Below the pieces are notes generated by a model. That model searched no databases and was not told the origin of the DNA. It was given only the letters and a program-made list of their open reading frames with translations. From Polytrichum commune (Eukaryota > Streptophyta > Polytrichopsida > Polytrichales > Polytrichaceae): 64,000 nt of DNA. A program made the position numbers and the translations under genes. Location of the stretch: the NCBI GenBank assembly GCA_950295325.1, contig OX485803.1:6636001-6700000 (forward strand). The letters are read 5' to 3'. Shown piece by piece: positions 33,574 to 47,305 of the stretch. Numbering within the stretch: the first letter of the stretch is position 1; the number at the start of each line of letters is the position of its first letter.

Positions 33574-36500
33574 CTAAAGTGCGGAACCACTTGTTGCGTT
33601 AGCTTTGAGGAAGTCTTTGATGTTTTCCACTGCAGCTAATTTGTATTCCATCTCCCGATCTTTGATTGCACTGGTAATACAACAATAGACACAAAGTCAT
33701 CAATAAATTTTACAAGATGCTCTTTCTAAAATAGACTCCAGAGGCGTGATGCACTAGTACAGCATCCACATTTACTGGCAAGTGCTGTCTTGTTGCTAAA
33801 GCAGGAAATGACAGGAGACATAAGACAATACCTGTGACTTAAGCTTGAAAATCTGTACATGCTTGCAAAGACCAGCAAGTGAAGACCAATGGAGTAGAAG
33901 AAGATGAATGTCCGGGCATATCTGCAGAACACACTCTACTGTAAGTCCTCAAATTTCCACTACAATCACAGTGTACAGTCCATAAGTACCAAAATGTCAG
34001 ATAAAGTCATAGCAGATGTTCTTTACTTGTTGCCAAGAAGAAAACGACCACTGGTTAAAGTAATTTTGTCACGGATCCCAAGCTCTTTGTATCTGCGCTC
34101 CTTTTCCTGTCAAGTGATTTTCAAGTCAGATGCAGAATAGCATCCACTAAACTGATCTCTGAGAATTTGATTCCAGTTATCAGGTGCATCATTGTCTAAT
34201 AGGGCAGGTTCAGCATTGAATGCAAAAGCAATATGATACACTTCAATGAACACAGAAAAACCTGCAATTGAGACATTATCCTACAAATACGCAGTAGCAA
34301 ATCACTAACAAGCCTCTTGCAATAAGTAGACATGCTTGCATAGATGAGGAGAGGACTAGAACCTTCTTGGAGAAAGCAGTAAATGGATTTATGTCGTCTT
34401 CATACATCTTCTTATATCTGCTCTCTACTTCCCCACCAGTGCCGGATTCCAAATCCTCCCCACGCTGATAGTCACAGAGAAACCCATGCCACAAGACAAC
34501 CACCCTGGTCAAGGCATATCCAGAATAATGCTGCCGGCTTTACTAAAGAAACCAGCAGTTAAGGCTATCACAAATAATCATCAAAGGAACATTGTTCACG
34601 TTGGGTCATTATTATTAACATGGCTGTGCTTGCATGTGAAACTTTCATTTCACCTGGAAACTTTGAATGAGGCACAAGACTTGAGAAAGTATGGGCAAAG
34701 TGAGGATCCACCTTTTTGCCTCGTGGCATTGGTCGATCTTGTGTATAATCCTGCACAAATCGCATCTTCTCATAAAGCTTCACATTATCAGCTTTGCTGC
34801 GCTCCAGATCTGCTGCCAATGCTTGACAACGATCTCTTGCCAGCCTTAGCTCCTGCACAAGAATCCCAAGTAAATAGGTTACTTTGACAAAACCCTACAC
34901 AAGATAAGAACTATCAATGCTGATATTCCATCGATATATGTCAGATCTAGACAAAACGAGAGTGGGTGATATTCAGGCAGAGAAAGCCCTCACTTCTTCT
35001 GTCTCCCGCAGACGCTGCCGGAAGCGATTGCGCTGGCTACAAATGACGGCCAACATCGAGTTTTGATCCTCTTCACCCGGTGTATTACCACTCCCATTCT
35101 GCTGCTTTTGAAACCAGATATATAAATTGTCAAAAACTTTGAAAAGCAAGTCCTCAACTAACAAGTTCTTAACAACACCTAGCTATGAAGCCAAACCTCT
35201 CACTTAACTCTAAACATCTCACAAACTAGTTCTACTGCAATAAAGAAAACATCAGCACTCACATTCCTACACCCCTGCAATAGAATTGTGCACTTTGCAG
35301 TAGAAGCGTGTTGAAGCATTTTTAGTCCTCAACACACATTTGGTACCTCAAACAAGTTTTGGACACCCGAGTCTGGTACATCCCAGTCGTCTGTTTGCTT
35401 GGCTGGGCGTCGATCATGAGAAGGTCCATACCCCTACAACAAGCAGGTAAATTAATGGCATGTCCTTCCCAGGCACAGCATCTTTGTGCTGTATTTTTGT
35501 TTTCTTGAAACAACCCTGGTTAATTTCTCATCCAAAATGAAACTCACTTCACAATACAACTGGACATGGGGATGATAACCTGAATTGTTGGCCGGAAAAC
35601 ATAAAAAGTCCCAAAAAAAATAGTAGGATAAAATAACATGCCTGATTTTTACAGGCCATGTGGTATTTGGTCAATGTCTTTCACGTAAGGAATATGATAT
35701 TAGAGGGTGACAAACAAGAACAAGAACAAGAACAGAAGTACAATGCAAGCCAGAGGGAGCTAGTCACTCTCAACATCCTATGCTTATGAACATTGTCTCA
35801 TTGAGGTATGTGGGCCTTAAGTGGTAACCATTCTTTATCAGACACCTATATTTGAGTGGTATATTGGCTAGGCTTGTAGTTACAGACAGTCACCAAAACA
35901 ACAGAGTGTTACAAGGTGATTAGACTTCGTGCTTAAAATATAGACACCATTCTAGGTTCAATAGTTAACACAATTGGCAGGGCCTCTGTAAAGAGACACA
36001 GAATCTTCAGTTTGACCTCTTATAACTTTCGCTTCTCAAGTCCGATTCTGAACCTTGAAATGACAATCTTTGAGTTTGCAGCTGCAAACCGAATGAGAAT
36101 ATTCCCAATCCGATACAACAGCCAGATTTGTCTGTGGAGTTGGAAGTGCCCACAGTAGGGCCACAAACCTTATGGTAAGTCCCACAATGTCAAAGTAGAG
36201 GTAGAAGGTAGCAGACTCAAAGAGTTGATGAGTACCTTCAGAATGTCCTCTTCCAGCTTAACAATCAGTATCTTTTGCTCTGCCACCTTTGCCTCTAGCT
36301 CTTTCACCTTCTCTTCAGCTGCTGATGCAGCCTCCATCCTCTCTGACAGTTGCACCTATGCAATCCACACCCCAGAACAAGTCAGTTTGTCCATGTAAGA
36401 AGCCTCTCTAATCCAACTTTGTAAGCCAGGGTAAGAGAATAAAGCTCTCCACTGATCCAGTTTCAGATAACCTGAGAAAGTAGATTCAGATGGATGTTGG

Positions 36501-39500
36501 ATCATAAATAACAAAACATTATAAATATGACACGAATTTGAGGAACTGCACCTTGACTTGTGTAAGTTCATGCTCCATCTTGCGGTTCTTATCAAGGAGC
36601 AAAGTCTCCAGTTTTCCAATGTCTTCACCACGTGTAGCAATTTCCCAGTCTTCCGCCTCGACTGAGTTATAGCCCACTGCCTGCAATTGCACCATTGCAA
36701 CCTTTAGTATCATGACAGAATAAACCAGTACCATAAATGGAGAGGAAATTCACGTACACATTTCAACTTCACTCCAAATAGAGCACCCACCTAAGAATCG
36801 TTTGATTAAATGGCTAACCAGTTCCACCTTAATAATTGCAAAAGTGTGATTCTAGTATTGTGATAATCTATAACATGCTATCTGGCCATGAGCTTTATCA
36901 TAAACAACAGTGACAAGCACTTTCACTCCTTATTGACTAATTTCCAACAGACTACACTTGAGAACATGCTGCCACAATTAATAATAAACTAAGAATCGTC
37001 AATAACTGGAGTTGCATCTGCTGACTTTCCAAGGAACAACAGCTGATACTCATGCATGACATAAAGCTAGCACTCCAGCCATAACTAATCTAACATTTTG
37101 ATAGGTTTTTGGCAAAATGAATCACAACTCTTACATGATGGACTAGTCATTTGTCGACATACAACACATGCAACACAATCTAAGAACAGTCACGAGAAGT
37201 ATAGGAACACTCCTGACAATCAGTGGAATATCTACAAAAGTGCTCTGTGCTATATAATATTGATTAAGAGAGTAGCCATCATTTTTTTATTAAGATCGTT
37301 ACCTGCAAAATTTTGACTTGTTTCCGTAAGTCCTCAAGTTGCTTGGTTGTTGGGCGTTCACTGATCTCAAGCTGGAGCCCTTCAAGGACACCATCCTGCA
37401 TTAACAACATCCTCAATTCATCAAAGTGAATATCTTTTGCCACCAGAACACATGTTCCATAGACATGGTTTCAATACCCGAAGAATACAAATCAGTGTGG
37501 TCACACCGATGGGTTTTGCCCTCATTGGAACTGCAGTTTATAGTAATGTTGGCATATACAGTTTTGAAGCCCACATCACTTCGATATCGAGACATTTTTA
37601 TAAAATGAGAGGTCCTGTCTCTGATATCATGGCTCAACCCCTCTTTTTCAAAAAGCCTAGTACTACAGCCCACATATAGTGGTATGCCAAAAAAATTCAC
37701 AACCCTAATTTCCAAATGTTTGGAAGTGTTTTCTGTCAGATGAATGGACAACCCTCAATACAGTTAATCATGAGCTCTCTGATGATCTGGACACCTGGAA
37801 TATAGTAAGGGTCTTTGCTGGGGAAAAAGAAAGGTATGAAGTACCTTCTCATTTAACAAGGCTTTCAGTTTTTTCACTTCAGCAAGATGTTGCTCACGTT
37901 CAGTGCCCAGCGTGGTTTCAATAACATGCAACTCGTGGTGAAGCTCAGATATAATTTTCTCCTTGGCAGTCAATGAGGCTTCTAAGTTGCTGCTGGCCTC
38001 CTCGTCCAACCTATACATAGGAACTTGGTTCAGCATAAAGAATTATGTTTGACAACCACATGGTTTGAAAGAAGTGTTAAGATAAGTCTCCCATATGTTC
38101 CAACCTGACCAGAGGCAGTGCCTTGTCATACCAAAGAACAAAACTATCAATGAAGCACATGTTAAAAACAAAGGACATAGGCACTACATTGATGGCAACA
38201 AATATTTCAAACTCATTCACTCAAGGACACTAACTTCAGTCTAGGTAGAACTAAGGGACATGAATTTGGATAAGCATACCGCTCCTGTAACTGTGCCTCT
38301 TGGCTATGTACTGCCTGAAGTTGTGACCTCAATTGATCCTGCCATTTCAGTATCCCAGTATCAGAGATGTATGATTTGTACGTACAAAATCACAGGACAA
38401 CAGAGAAAGAATGCACGTTTCTTCAATTTTTTAAATGTTCATAATAAGCCAGTATGGCTGTTATTAGTGAATTTGGGATACAATTGGTTATACATTTCTA
38501 GGAACGGCTTTGGGGGTTACTCGCAGTCCTATCCTACATTCCAATCTTCCTCCAGCAAAATATAAATGTATGGCACTTCTGAAACCATATCCTAAATTTT
38601 CAGAGAACAGATTGCCAAGTTTAACGTTTATAACCACTAATTTCTTGCTCCAATCAACAAGGGATACACAAAAACATTCGGAGCATGAGGTGAGATGACA
38701 GATGTGAACACTAAAAAATTATGTCCATGCTCATGTTTTGCATTCTCAAGGAAATTGACAATGAGTGTAAATGGAGTGTAGATGACCTTTTCCCTTTCCA
38801 GACTCAATAGCCGAGCCTGTGCACGATCCACTTCGTCGGTCAACAGATTAAGCTCTGATTGCTTAGCTGCACTGATCTCCTCTGCATGAGATCAAAGACC
38901 ACATACAAGAGATTAGTCCTGAATTACAAACATTGAGTATATGTATAGATGATGAAGTATATTGAAATTGGAGGGGATGGGTACAATACCAGATTGAGTG
39001 TGTAGATCAAAGAGTTGAGTCTGCCCATACTCATGAAGCCTCTGCATGTTCTGCACACTCTCTTTGGCTGCCCGCAACTGATCTTGAAGAAAATTTTCTC
39101 TGTAATACAATTATAATAAAACAAACGAAAATGACAGAATGAGAAAACTTGGTCTACAAAACCTTCTAACAGTGAATGGCTTCTTTCAATTTCAATATCA
39201 TTGTATTTAAGTGGAACTAATGCATCCCATGCAAATATTTACAGTTCACCATAGCACGCTGCAGAATTCTAAATGCCAACAGTGTTTTACCTCTCCCTCA
39301 GAGCTTCAAGACTTTTATGATTCTCCTCTGCCAGACTGCGCTGCTTCATCTCAACAATCTCCTTCACCTTCTCCTCCATCTGTACACCACAACATCCACC
39401 AGATGATACCATAAACCCATTGGCAAGTCCAAATACGATGGTTGCAATCATCATGATATCAACAAAACATTTTGAAGTACAAAGAATCTAAAACAAACTT

Positions 39501-42010
39501 GGATATAGACAAGAAGGAAATAAAAAGACACATTAGACCAGGAGTTATAAGTCTTCCTTGCACCCCATCTCTCAGAATTTCTCCTCCCTGGTGATCTATC
39601 TTATGATTCAAAAGAATAGAGTCAAGACCACATGCGGTTTACATTGACTGACCTGCTGTTCTAAAAGACGATTTCTTTCTTCCAGTCGCCTAACAGTGGC
39701 TTGTTGATTCTTGAGATGAGCAGCCTCTGAGCGATACTCCTCCAACTCTTGCTTCATCTTCCGATTCTCTGACTCCAGCTCTGCCACTCGAGTAGCCAGT
39801 TCCTGTAAACATATTCTTATTAATTATTGCAATTTTGCAGTATTGCAATTTTGCAGCTCCGTCAATCAATCTATAAACCATGTGAGTGATATTAAGAAAT
39901 ACAACCTTTCTTCTGAAGTTGCCTGATCTCTTTTTCAAATAAGTCCAGATGACAAATATGAAACTGAGAGATGTTCAACCTATCAAGGTTTCCTGTATGC
40001 TGAAATTGTTGAGAAGTGCACAGTATCTGCATATACTGGAACATCTTAAGAGACACAGCTTACTTACTGTGCCAGATGAGAGGGCAGCAACTGGGTCAGG
40101 AGCCTCATAGAGTTTTTGATAGATATTGAGGAATGCATTCTCTCCAAATTTTGCTCTCTTTGTGAGATTATCCACCTCCTCCTGATACCCCTTCAACAAA
40201 GCTGGAATAGCTTTGATCTTTTCATCATTGGAAGCTTTTTTGTAATCTACATCTCGTCCAAAAAAAAAAGAATCAGTCGATCTGAAACATCATCATGGAA
40301 TTGGTGTCTACAGGTTTTGTAAAGATCAAAACTTCACCAGATAGATAGTATGTGAACTTCAAAATCAGACTTCGCTTTGCAAATCACATAAGAGCAGGGA
40401 GGATTCAGAAGTATTACAAAGGATTAGCCAATAATGTGAATATATCTTATTGTGACAGTCCCATGAATTTCTTGGGACTTGTTCAGACCTTGATACAGCT
40501 TTAAGCTTAGAAAAACATGAACTAGGAGTACACTTGTGGAATCAAGAGCACAAGTTGCAGAACATTGAGCTTACCACGTGTGCTCTCAGCTAGCTTGCGA
40601 CGGTTCTTCAGGCTGCTTTCTTGGTTGTCCCCAATCTTCATGCCTTGCTCATCCAGCTTCACTCTCCAATTCTCCAAATCAAATTCTGGCAAAGCAATGA
40701 CGTGTAAGTTAAACTCACCAGCTCAAGCAGAGCACTAAGTCTTGGGATTCTCTATCATCAACAATTTCAACTTTGCCACACAATTTATTTCAAGTATTGT
40801 GCACAAATAAATTAGAGTAGACCACATTAATTAGGGAGTAGCTCGGAATTGAGGTGGATCATGTAGTTCAATCACTTGTCACTACACACAGTTACCATCA
40901 ACAACACACCGATTCCAAGCCAATACAAATGGGTCCCATCAGCAACACAAAATCTCCAAGTCACTCATAAGTTCAAACTCTCCCTTTGCCACCAAGTGCT
41001 TGCCTATTGTAGAAAAACAGTAATACGGAAAAACATGCAGCATCCGCATCATTTTGGATACAAAAATGTTGATGTGGTTGACATCAAAGTGGAGCAAACC
41101 ATTTTCAAAGAGTGTGGACGGTCCAGAATTACTGTTGTACACATTGTCTAGTTCACATTTTTCACATGCAGGAGCTCTGTGAACATCCAAGGGCTCACAA
41201 AGTAATCCACATTTCAAAAAGAGAGGTAGAATATAATTAAAGTTTATAAAATAACCAGATCCGTCTGCATTGTAATTCGTTTAGTAGATTCCCTCTTAAG
41301 AGACCTGGGAGTTTACTAAGATGCCTACTTTCAGAAATAGGCTGATATGAGGACATAATTATTTAAACAAGAAGAACAATATCAAGCGTACAAACTCTCC
41401 ATCAAAAGAACGCAATTTCCGTCCCTGTCTAGTCTGTGACCTAACACATTGCTTGAAACTCAGAAAACATTCCAGTGTCACATTCTTTGACTGTATAAGT
41501 CTTCTTCACATTTTGAGCCCGATTTCTAAGCATGTGTCTGGGTTGATTGCCATTCAAACACAAAATCAACAGCTTCTATTAAAACTGCCACACACAATTT
41601 TCTATATATCTCTATGGCATCTGTATTTCGCTGGTGAATTAGGTGTTCCCAGCTCAACATCGAGATGATCCTCCGCTCGCCGCTCAAGCTCTATAAGAAT
41701 TTTCAATTGTGTTCCCAGATAATGATATCCGTGACCTACACCCTTAATGTGGACTAGGTACTCACATGCTTGACATCGTCTTGCTTCCAATATACAGATT
41801 TCACTGAAATGCCCACTGCATTCCCACTGCAGCACTCTCTTTCCGTACGCACAGAACTACAATAAAGGTATCATCAGTTACGAGTGGCTTACCCTTCCAG
41901 AAGGAGAGCACCAGCGAAATGGGCGAGGCAGAATTGAAGACCTGGCGCTGCTGCACCTCCTTCTCCGCCCCATTGCCATCGCTTGGGTTTCCTCCTGCGC
42001 CGCCTTCCAT
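33574..42010 (-). CDS. CASP: CASP, tail-anchored Golgi coiled-coil protein, 19 exons
   Basis: Exons (5' to 3', minus strand): 41893-42010, 40575-40685, 40068-40246, 39653-39802, 39291-39379, 38990-39099, 38787-38881, 38280-38338, 37845-38010, 37303-37395, 36552-36680, 36236-36355, 35347-35433, 34994-35101, 34712-34852, 34363-34464, 34027-34106, 33832-33921, 33574-33670. All introns are GT-AG and in phase; the 2124-nt CDS gives 707 aa, close to the roughly 690 aa of Arabidopsis CASP. N-terminal SPISLVLSFWKEFDLE, LLKGYQEEVDNLTKRAKFGE and LYEAPDPVAAL are family blocks; most of the rest is coiled coil. C-terminal blocks are VICSQRNRFRQRLRETEE, DNVKLYEKMRFVQDY and YEDDINPFTAFSKK, then a membrane segment about 651-668 with conserved Y655 and H660. 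CASP tethers vesicles at the Golgi. The start at 42010 is chosen over 42115 by homology. The gene looks intact. Confidence 0.95.
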
Positions 42011-42560
42011 GGCACCAGCCAGTATTGCACAGCAGATACCACTCTTCCCTACTGCATCCAAGCAACAGTGATCCCTCCTGCCACTCTGCCTGAGCAAATG
42101 TTGGATCTCCGCCACCTACTTCCGCCACTACCGCATTTGCTAAGCTTAAGTTTCAGCAGCAGCGAAAGAATGAACAAAAAAAACCACAGCAAAACCACCT
42201 CAGCTCCAAAGATCCAAGTAGAGGAGGATCCTCCTATACAATTGAGCCACTAACCCTAAGCCACCAGATCGGGTGACACGAAATCACAGAGCTCGGGTTA
42301 CACGATCTCAATTTCGATGTCGAGAAGCTAGAGGTTTCTAAGACGATCTCGGAGGCCTCGAACGGCACAATCAGAGACGGGGACCTTCAAGTGTAGGTTC
42401 GCATGCGAGCTCTGTTTCAGCCGAAAGAAAGTGCAAGAGAGAGTGCCTGAGTTGGCCAAATTGCGCAAGAAAAAATGAGGAAAATGATAACAAAATGATC
42501 ATTAAGTGGAGAGTGTATGACACACGGGGGTCTTGTAAATGCGAGTGATAGAGCGCGGGG
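42011..42560 (-). promoter_or_regulatory. CASP 5' UTR and promoter region
   Basis: The DNA upstream of the CASP ATG is mixed and moderately GC-rich, then CT-rich on the minus strand. Overlapping frames here (for example 41889-42128) overlap exon 1 in another phase and are shadows. A 5' UTR start site was not identified. Confidence 0.35.
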
Positions 42561-42778
42561 AGCGTGAGAAGAGAAATCGCGATGGCGATGCCACACCGAA
42601 GGGCGACAAACTCATCGCACAACATGGCCTTCACAACCAAGGCAGGAGGCGATGGATGGATGAACAGTGGATGAACTCTCGAGTGGATGTGGATGTATTT
42701 GGAGGGAGAACGTGGGCGTTTGGATGAAACTTCATGTCACAAATTATTGGTGTCTCAAATAGAACAGATACTTCAAGC

Positions 42779-43300
42779 GCACCGTTTTGGGTATTTAGTG
42801 TTACATGCATAATAGTGTCACTTATCCTATTTTGAGGGATATGCCATGTTACACTAATGATCAACAACTTCAGTATTAATGTCACCTTATGATGTTCAAC
42901 TATGCTTATTAATGTCTTGGTATGAGTATGTTCAATAATGTTATGAGGTGTATGTCAATATTACACAATGGTCTATAAGTTGACCAAAGTGAACACAATT
43001 GACACTTGGCATTAGTATGTTCAAGAAGACTCTTGCATATTAAAACGTAAACACATGACACTTGCCATTAGTATGCTCAATAATATCTTCCCCTTGCATA
43101 CCAAAACGTATAATTATCATCTCAAGTATCCCAATGTACTATGTTAAATGTCACCATGTAAATAAATCTTCACTTCAAAAGGTTGCTTATGTTGACAAAT
43201 AATACCATATTGGCAATTAGTAGATGTGACACTTTGAGACTTCTACACGTCTAGTTTAGGCCCTTCGCAAATTATATATGTGACAGTAAATATCATGAAT
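42779..43300. mobile_element. Family B repeat, copy 2
   Basis: It begins ACCGTTTTGGGTATTTAGTG and runs in the same order as 29.07-29.43 kb (GCATAATAGTGTCACTTA, CCTATTTTGAGGGATATGCC, GGTCTA-AAGTTGACCAAAGTG). An internal unit with GACACTTG-CATTAGTATG is repeated. It extends to a TGTGACA-rich right side near 43280. Confidence 0.6.
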
Positions 43301-45540
43301 AGTATAGTGCTAACATGGCATTTTCAACATTAATTTATCCCATAGCTTTATATATAAAATACAAGCAACAATGTGACCACGTGTAATAAAGTTCATGAAA
43401 ACCATTGTAAAGTTGATGTGGCAGGAAACCAAAGGTAGGGGAAGTCAATTACCTTATATATATTCTTAGGGTATTTAAAGGGTAACTAAAAGTATAAAGT
43501 AAAAAAGTACAAAATCAAGTTATCATGATGATCATTCAACATGGTTTACAAAAAAAAATATTGAGACACATCAAGAATTGTGGTTCTTTAGATGTATATG
43601 ACATTTAATTTCATAAGAAAATGATTTCATGTTAAATCTCGAGTGCAACATATACATACAACATACTTTCAAAATAGTTTTAATGTAGATGATTCATGAC
43701 ACTCAAAAACTTCTATGTACAATGTGGCCAATTCTTAACAAGCAATATGAGCAATTCAAATCAAAGCAAAAGAGTGAGGAGTTATTTGTTTTGGAGGAAG
43801 CACGACCTTCATGAAGAAATGTGTTGTGTTGGATGGAAGATTACCCCAATGTGAACAAGTATAGAAAAATGAAACAAAATAAACACCTAGATAATGGGTA
43901 AAGATATCCATGACCCCAAATGGTCCTTGTTGGGTAACAAGTGTGAGTATTGAAGAAAAAAATTGTTGTGGGTAAGGATCATGTAAGGATACTTGGCAGA
44001 TATTGCCATTGGCTATATGCTTGAATGATTTCATGAAGACTTGCCATAGAGGAATCATATGAACAATGTTAAATGTGGTGTGCATGCCACATGTATATCT
44101 TATTATGGGAAAACACACAATAAAGGTTGAATAATGTTATGGAAATGTTGTGAGAGGTTTATGATATGAATTTGAAACCAAGAAGAAAATAATTTGGATA
44201 ATTGCAATCATAGTATAATGATGTGAAGGTCAATGGTATTTCTCCCATTAATTACTCAAGTACCCAAGACAATGCATCATGCGTTTGTGGAATGCAATCC
44301 TCCACAAATTTGCCTACCGGTATGTTGACTTGCAAAACAAGGGCGGATCATGTATTGATTTTGTTGGGTCCCCTACCAAAACTTGGTTAATTGTTAGTAA
44401 CACTCTTTGCCATATCACAAAGATATAGCAAAACATACATCATGACATGACCTAAGTGAGGCATTCCCCAACCATGTGGTTGTAATTCACACTTGTGGTT
44501 GCACAATCAATACCATAAGTGTGGGTCCTAGAAGAAACATCCATAAGCATGGCCATGCATTGCATGCACATTTTTAATCATAATAAATGAACAATTATTC
44601 TTGTATATTATGTGGAAATCATGCATTGTGCATACAGTGTCATGTCCAACATTTTTGGATTTCATATTTAGAGTTATATTGGAAAGTTTGAACTCCCTTG
44701 GCAATGTATGTGCAACCATAAATGGTCCATAATACATTGCATGTGTATTTTGCAAATTTCTCAACAATATGTATGTGGTAGTGTTTTTAATAATAATGTG
44801 CAATAATGTTAAAAATTTCTCATGTTTGATGCATAAAAGCTTCAAATGAAAACATTACTTTTGGAGGTCATAGTTTGCTCGATTGACTAACTTTTCTTAG
44901 CTGGGCATAACCCAAACAAGTTTACCTTCTACGCATAATTGAGCTTTGAATATTTGCTAGAGGATATTGTCTTGCAAGCCTTTCACAGTCTTGCAAATTG
45001 ATCTAACCCATATACTTTGGGGTTAACTGGGTTGCACTTTATTACAAGATAAGTTATTTTTCAACTTTTTCACAACAAATTACCAACATAATCTTCATGG
45101 TTGGTGGAAGTGGTAATCTTCACATATTTTGGCAATTACAAATAAAATGAACTTGATTTGCGTAAACCATCACTAAGAGTCCATTTTGAGCATTATTGGG
45201 GATTCATAAGGATTTTCTATGTATTGTGTGCAAATTATGTATTGCAAATATAATGTTTAGGCTTCAACATCAATTCATTCGTTTCTAAAATTGACAGTGC
45301 CTCGTGTTGCATAATAGTTGGTTTGAATGTGTTTCTCGGATCTTGCTCAATAATAATAATAATAATAATAATAACATGTTTTCCAAGACATAGTTATTGA
45401 AACTGTCTATCACCTTCAAAACTTTGACATGATCCTTGCAGTTTGTTGCAACTTGGTCTACAATTAAGGTACACTAATACCATGGGAAGATGAATTGGAT
45501 TCTTACATGGGTAGGGTCAATATGTGAATACCAAACTAGG
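43301..45540. other. AT-rich stretch, possible highly decayed retroelement
   Basis: A 120-codon minus frame at 43756-44118 (NICQVSLHDPYPQQ, GPFGVMDIF) and a 105-codon minus frame at 44528-44845 (YGPFMVAHTLPREFKL) faintly recall integrase-domain and post-integrase segments of gypsy elements. The match is too weak to call. An AAT microsatellite of about eight units lies at 45350-45374. No host gene seen. Confidence 0.25.
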
Positions 45541-45544
45541 AGAA

Positions 45545-45756
45545 AAACTTGTCCATTCCAATTGTCTAATGCAACTTGTCAATTGCAACTTGCGACATGA
45601 AAATGAATAAATAAAAAGAATTAGAATACTTATGGAATAACTAACAACCAGAAAACAAGCATAAATTAGTTGGTAACCAAAATGGTCAAATTATGCATTT
45701 TCCCATCAAGAGTTGCAATGAACAAGTTGGAACAATCAATTGGAATGGACAAGTTT
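45545..45756. mobile_element. Small MITE with perfect 20-bp inverted ends
   Basis: AAACTTGTCCATTCCAATTG at 45545 is exactly mirrored by CAATTGGAATGGACAAGTTT ending at 45756. The match continues inward imperfectly (AACTTGTCAATTGCAACT against AGTTGCAATGAACAAGTT). The 212-bp element has no ORF. No clear target duplication. Confidence 0.7.
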
Positions 45757-46299
45757 CCTTCCATGGAAGGTGGATGGTTGTGAGGAATCTACACCATTTC
45801 ACCAAGGGCCAAATGATTATAGTGTCTTCCTGAGAGAGGTATACACATAGGGAACTTGCCTTTGAGTGGCTCCTATCAATATAAATTGGAAACTAGATTT
45901 GTACATTCATAGTATGTGGAATTGGGGCCTAGTAAAATGGGATCAAGGTAAGGAAGAACGGGCTCCCATTCACATCGGTGCAAACTAAAGGCACCGATGT
46001 TCCTTTTATTTGATTTTGTGTATGTGGAACTCAAATAGCACATTTCTCCACAATTTTTGGGGAAATGTGTGTTGATCTAGGAATTCATTATGATTGATAA
46101 ATAATATCTTTAAGTTATTTAGTGAATACAAAATTGTAGTGCATCAAAATGCCACAAACAATTTTGGTGTTGGATTGGATCAGGAGTTGTCCCTCTCATA
46201 TGGTTAGAGTTATGAAATACAAAGATTGTCATTTCAAGTGTCACTATTGAAGATCACATGCAAAAGTTAAAAAGAGGCCCAAGTTTTGAGTGATTGCGT

Positions 46300-46465
46300 A
46301 GGATCCTTGGTTGTGTTGATTATTGGACCTAGATTTAATATTCTAAGCATGTAATCTAATTTCATCATAACACATGTCTTTGTGGAGTCCAATTTAAATT
46401 CTAAGCATTTTCCATATAGTACAGTCCACACTCAAATATAGGTGTCTAATTAAGAGGAGTGACCC
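46300..46465. repeat. Dispersed repeat family F, fragment
   Basis: Shares CATGTAATCTAATTTCATCA, ACACATGTCTTTGTGGAGTC and CAAATATAGGTGTCTAA-type segments with 485-650 and 7.56-7.74 kb. Confidence 0.4.
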
Positions 46466-46552
46466 CTATACCTTATGTGAACAATGTAACTTTGTGCTAC
46501 CATGATTGTCCAGTGTGTGGGAATCCCATGCATTTACGGACATAGATATTGA

Positions 46553-47111
46553 GGGCCGGTTTACAACATGGACCATGAAGTCGGACCATGGAAGACGGCC
46601 TTTTTCATGGTCCGACTTCCATGGTCTGATTTCTTAAAACATCAATTTACAAAGCCTTTGGGCCCCTCACTAGGTGGAAACCGAATGTGGGCCAAGAGGA
46701 ATGACGATGCACCAAAAAGTGAACATGTTGATTTTTTTAACATATGCCCAAAAAGGGCAGTTTTGAAAAATATTAAAGTTTAACCATTCTCTTGTCTTCT
46801 CTTGTCTTCATCTTCTTCCTCCCCCCCCCAAAAAAAATAGAAAAATCTTATTAATACAACATTTTCATGGCATGGGTCCTTGCTTTTTCCTACCATAGCG
46901 CCTCCTTTGCCTCTCTCACCACAAAACCCGTTGGACCGTGTCAATGGATAATGTAGGCCTTAAAATATGTCTTTTGAAGATCTCAAACTCCATGGTCACT
47001 GTGACCATTTTCCTTGGTGTAAACCGAAGTGGTCCTAGGACGAGTTCAATAGCCAATCACAAATTTTACAGGGCCTTGGGATGACTTCATGGTCCATGGT
47101 GTAAACAACCC
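46553..47111. mobile_element. Second Tourist-like MITE family
   Basis: The left end GGGCCGGTTTACAACATGGA and right end TCCATGGTGTAAACAACCC are diverged inverted repeats extending about 35 bp (ACCATGAAGTC shared). TTGA flanks both sides (46549-46552 and 47112-47115). The GGGCCGGTTTACA start is shared with the MITE at 22299, but the interiors differ, so these are two families mobilised perhaps by one transposase. No ORF inside. Confidence 0.7.
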
Positions 47112-47305
47112 TTGAGTTGAGTTTGCTAATGCGGATTTGCAAATGCCTCTCTACTAATGAATGATTTATACATCTAATCTCGTGCAAGTTGGAAGTTAGC
47201 CAAGGTTATCAAGGGAGAAATAAATCAAATTTTTGATATTTGACTATTGTTGAGGATATCGAATTTCATTTTCATGTGAAGTAATTATGGCATGATTTAT
47301 GATCC

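Noticed and set aside
41801-42128. Longer N-terminal extension of CASP from the Met at 42115, and a second frame at 41889-42128
   Set aside because: Known CASP proteins begin about 35-40 residues before the FWK-EFDLE block, which fits the Met at 42010; the other frame is a shadow.
43756-44845. Gypsy integrase-like fragments
   Set aside because: Similarity rests on a few residues (CQ, GPFG, YGPF) without the zinc-binding or catalytic motif; mentioned only as a possibility.
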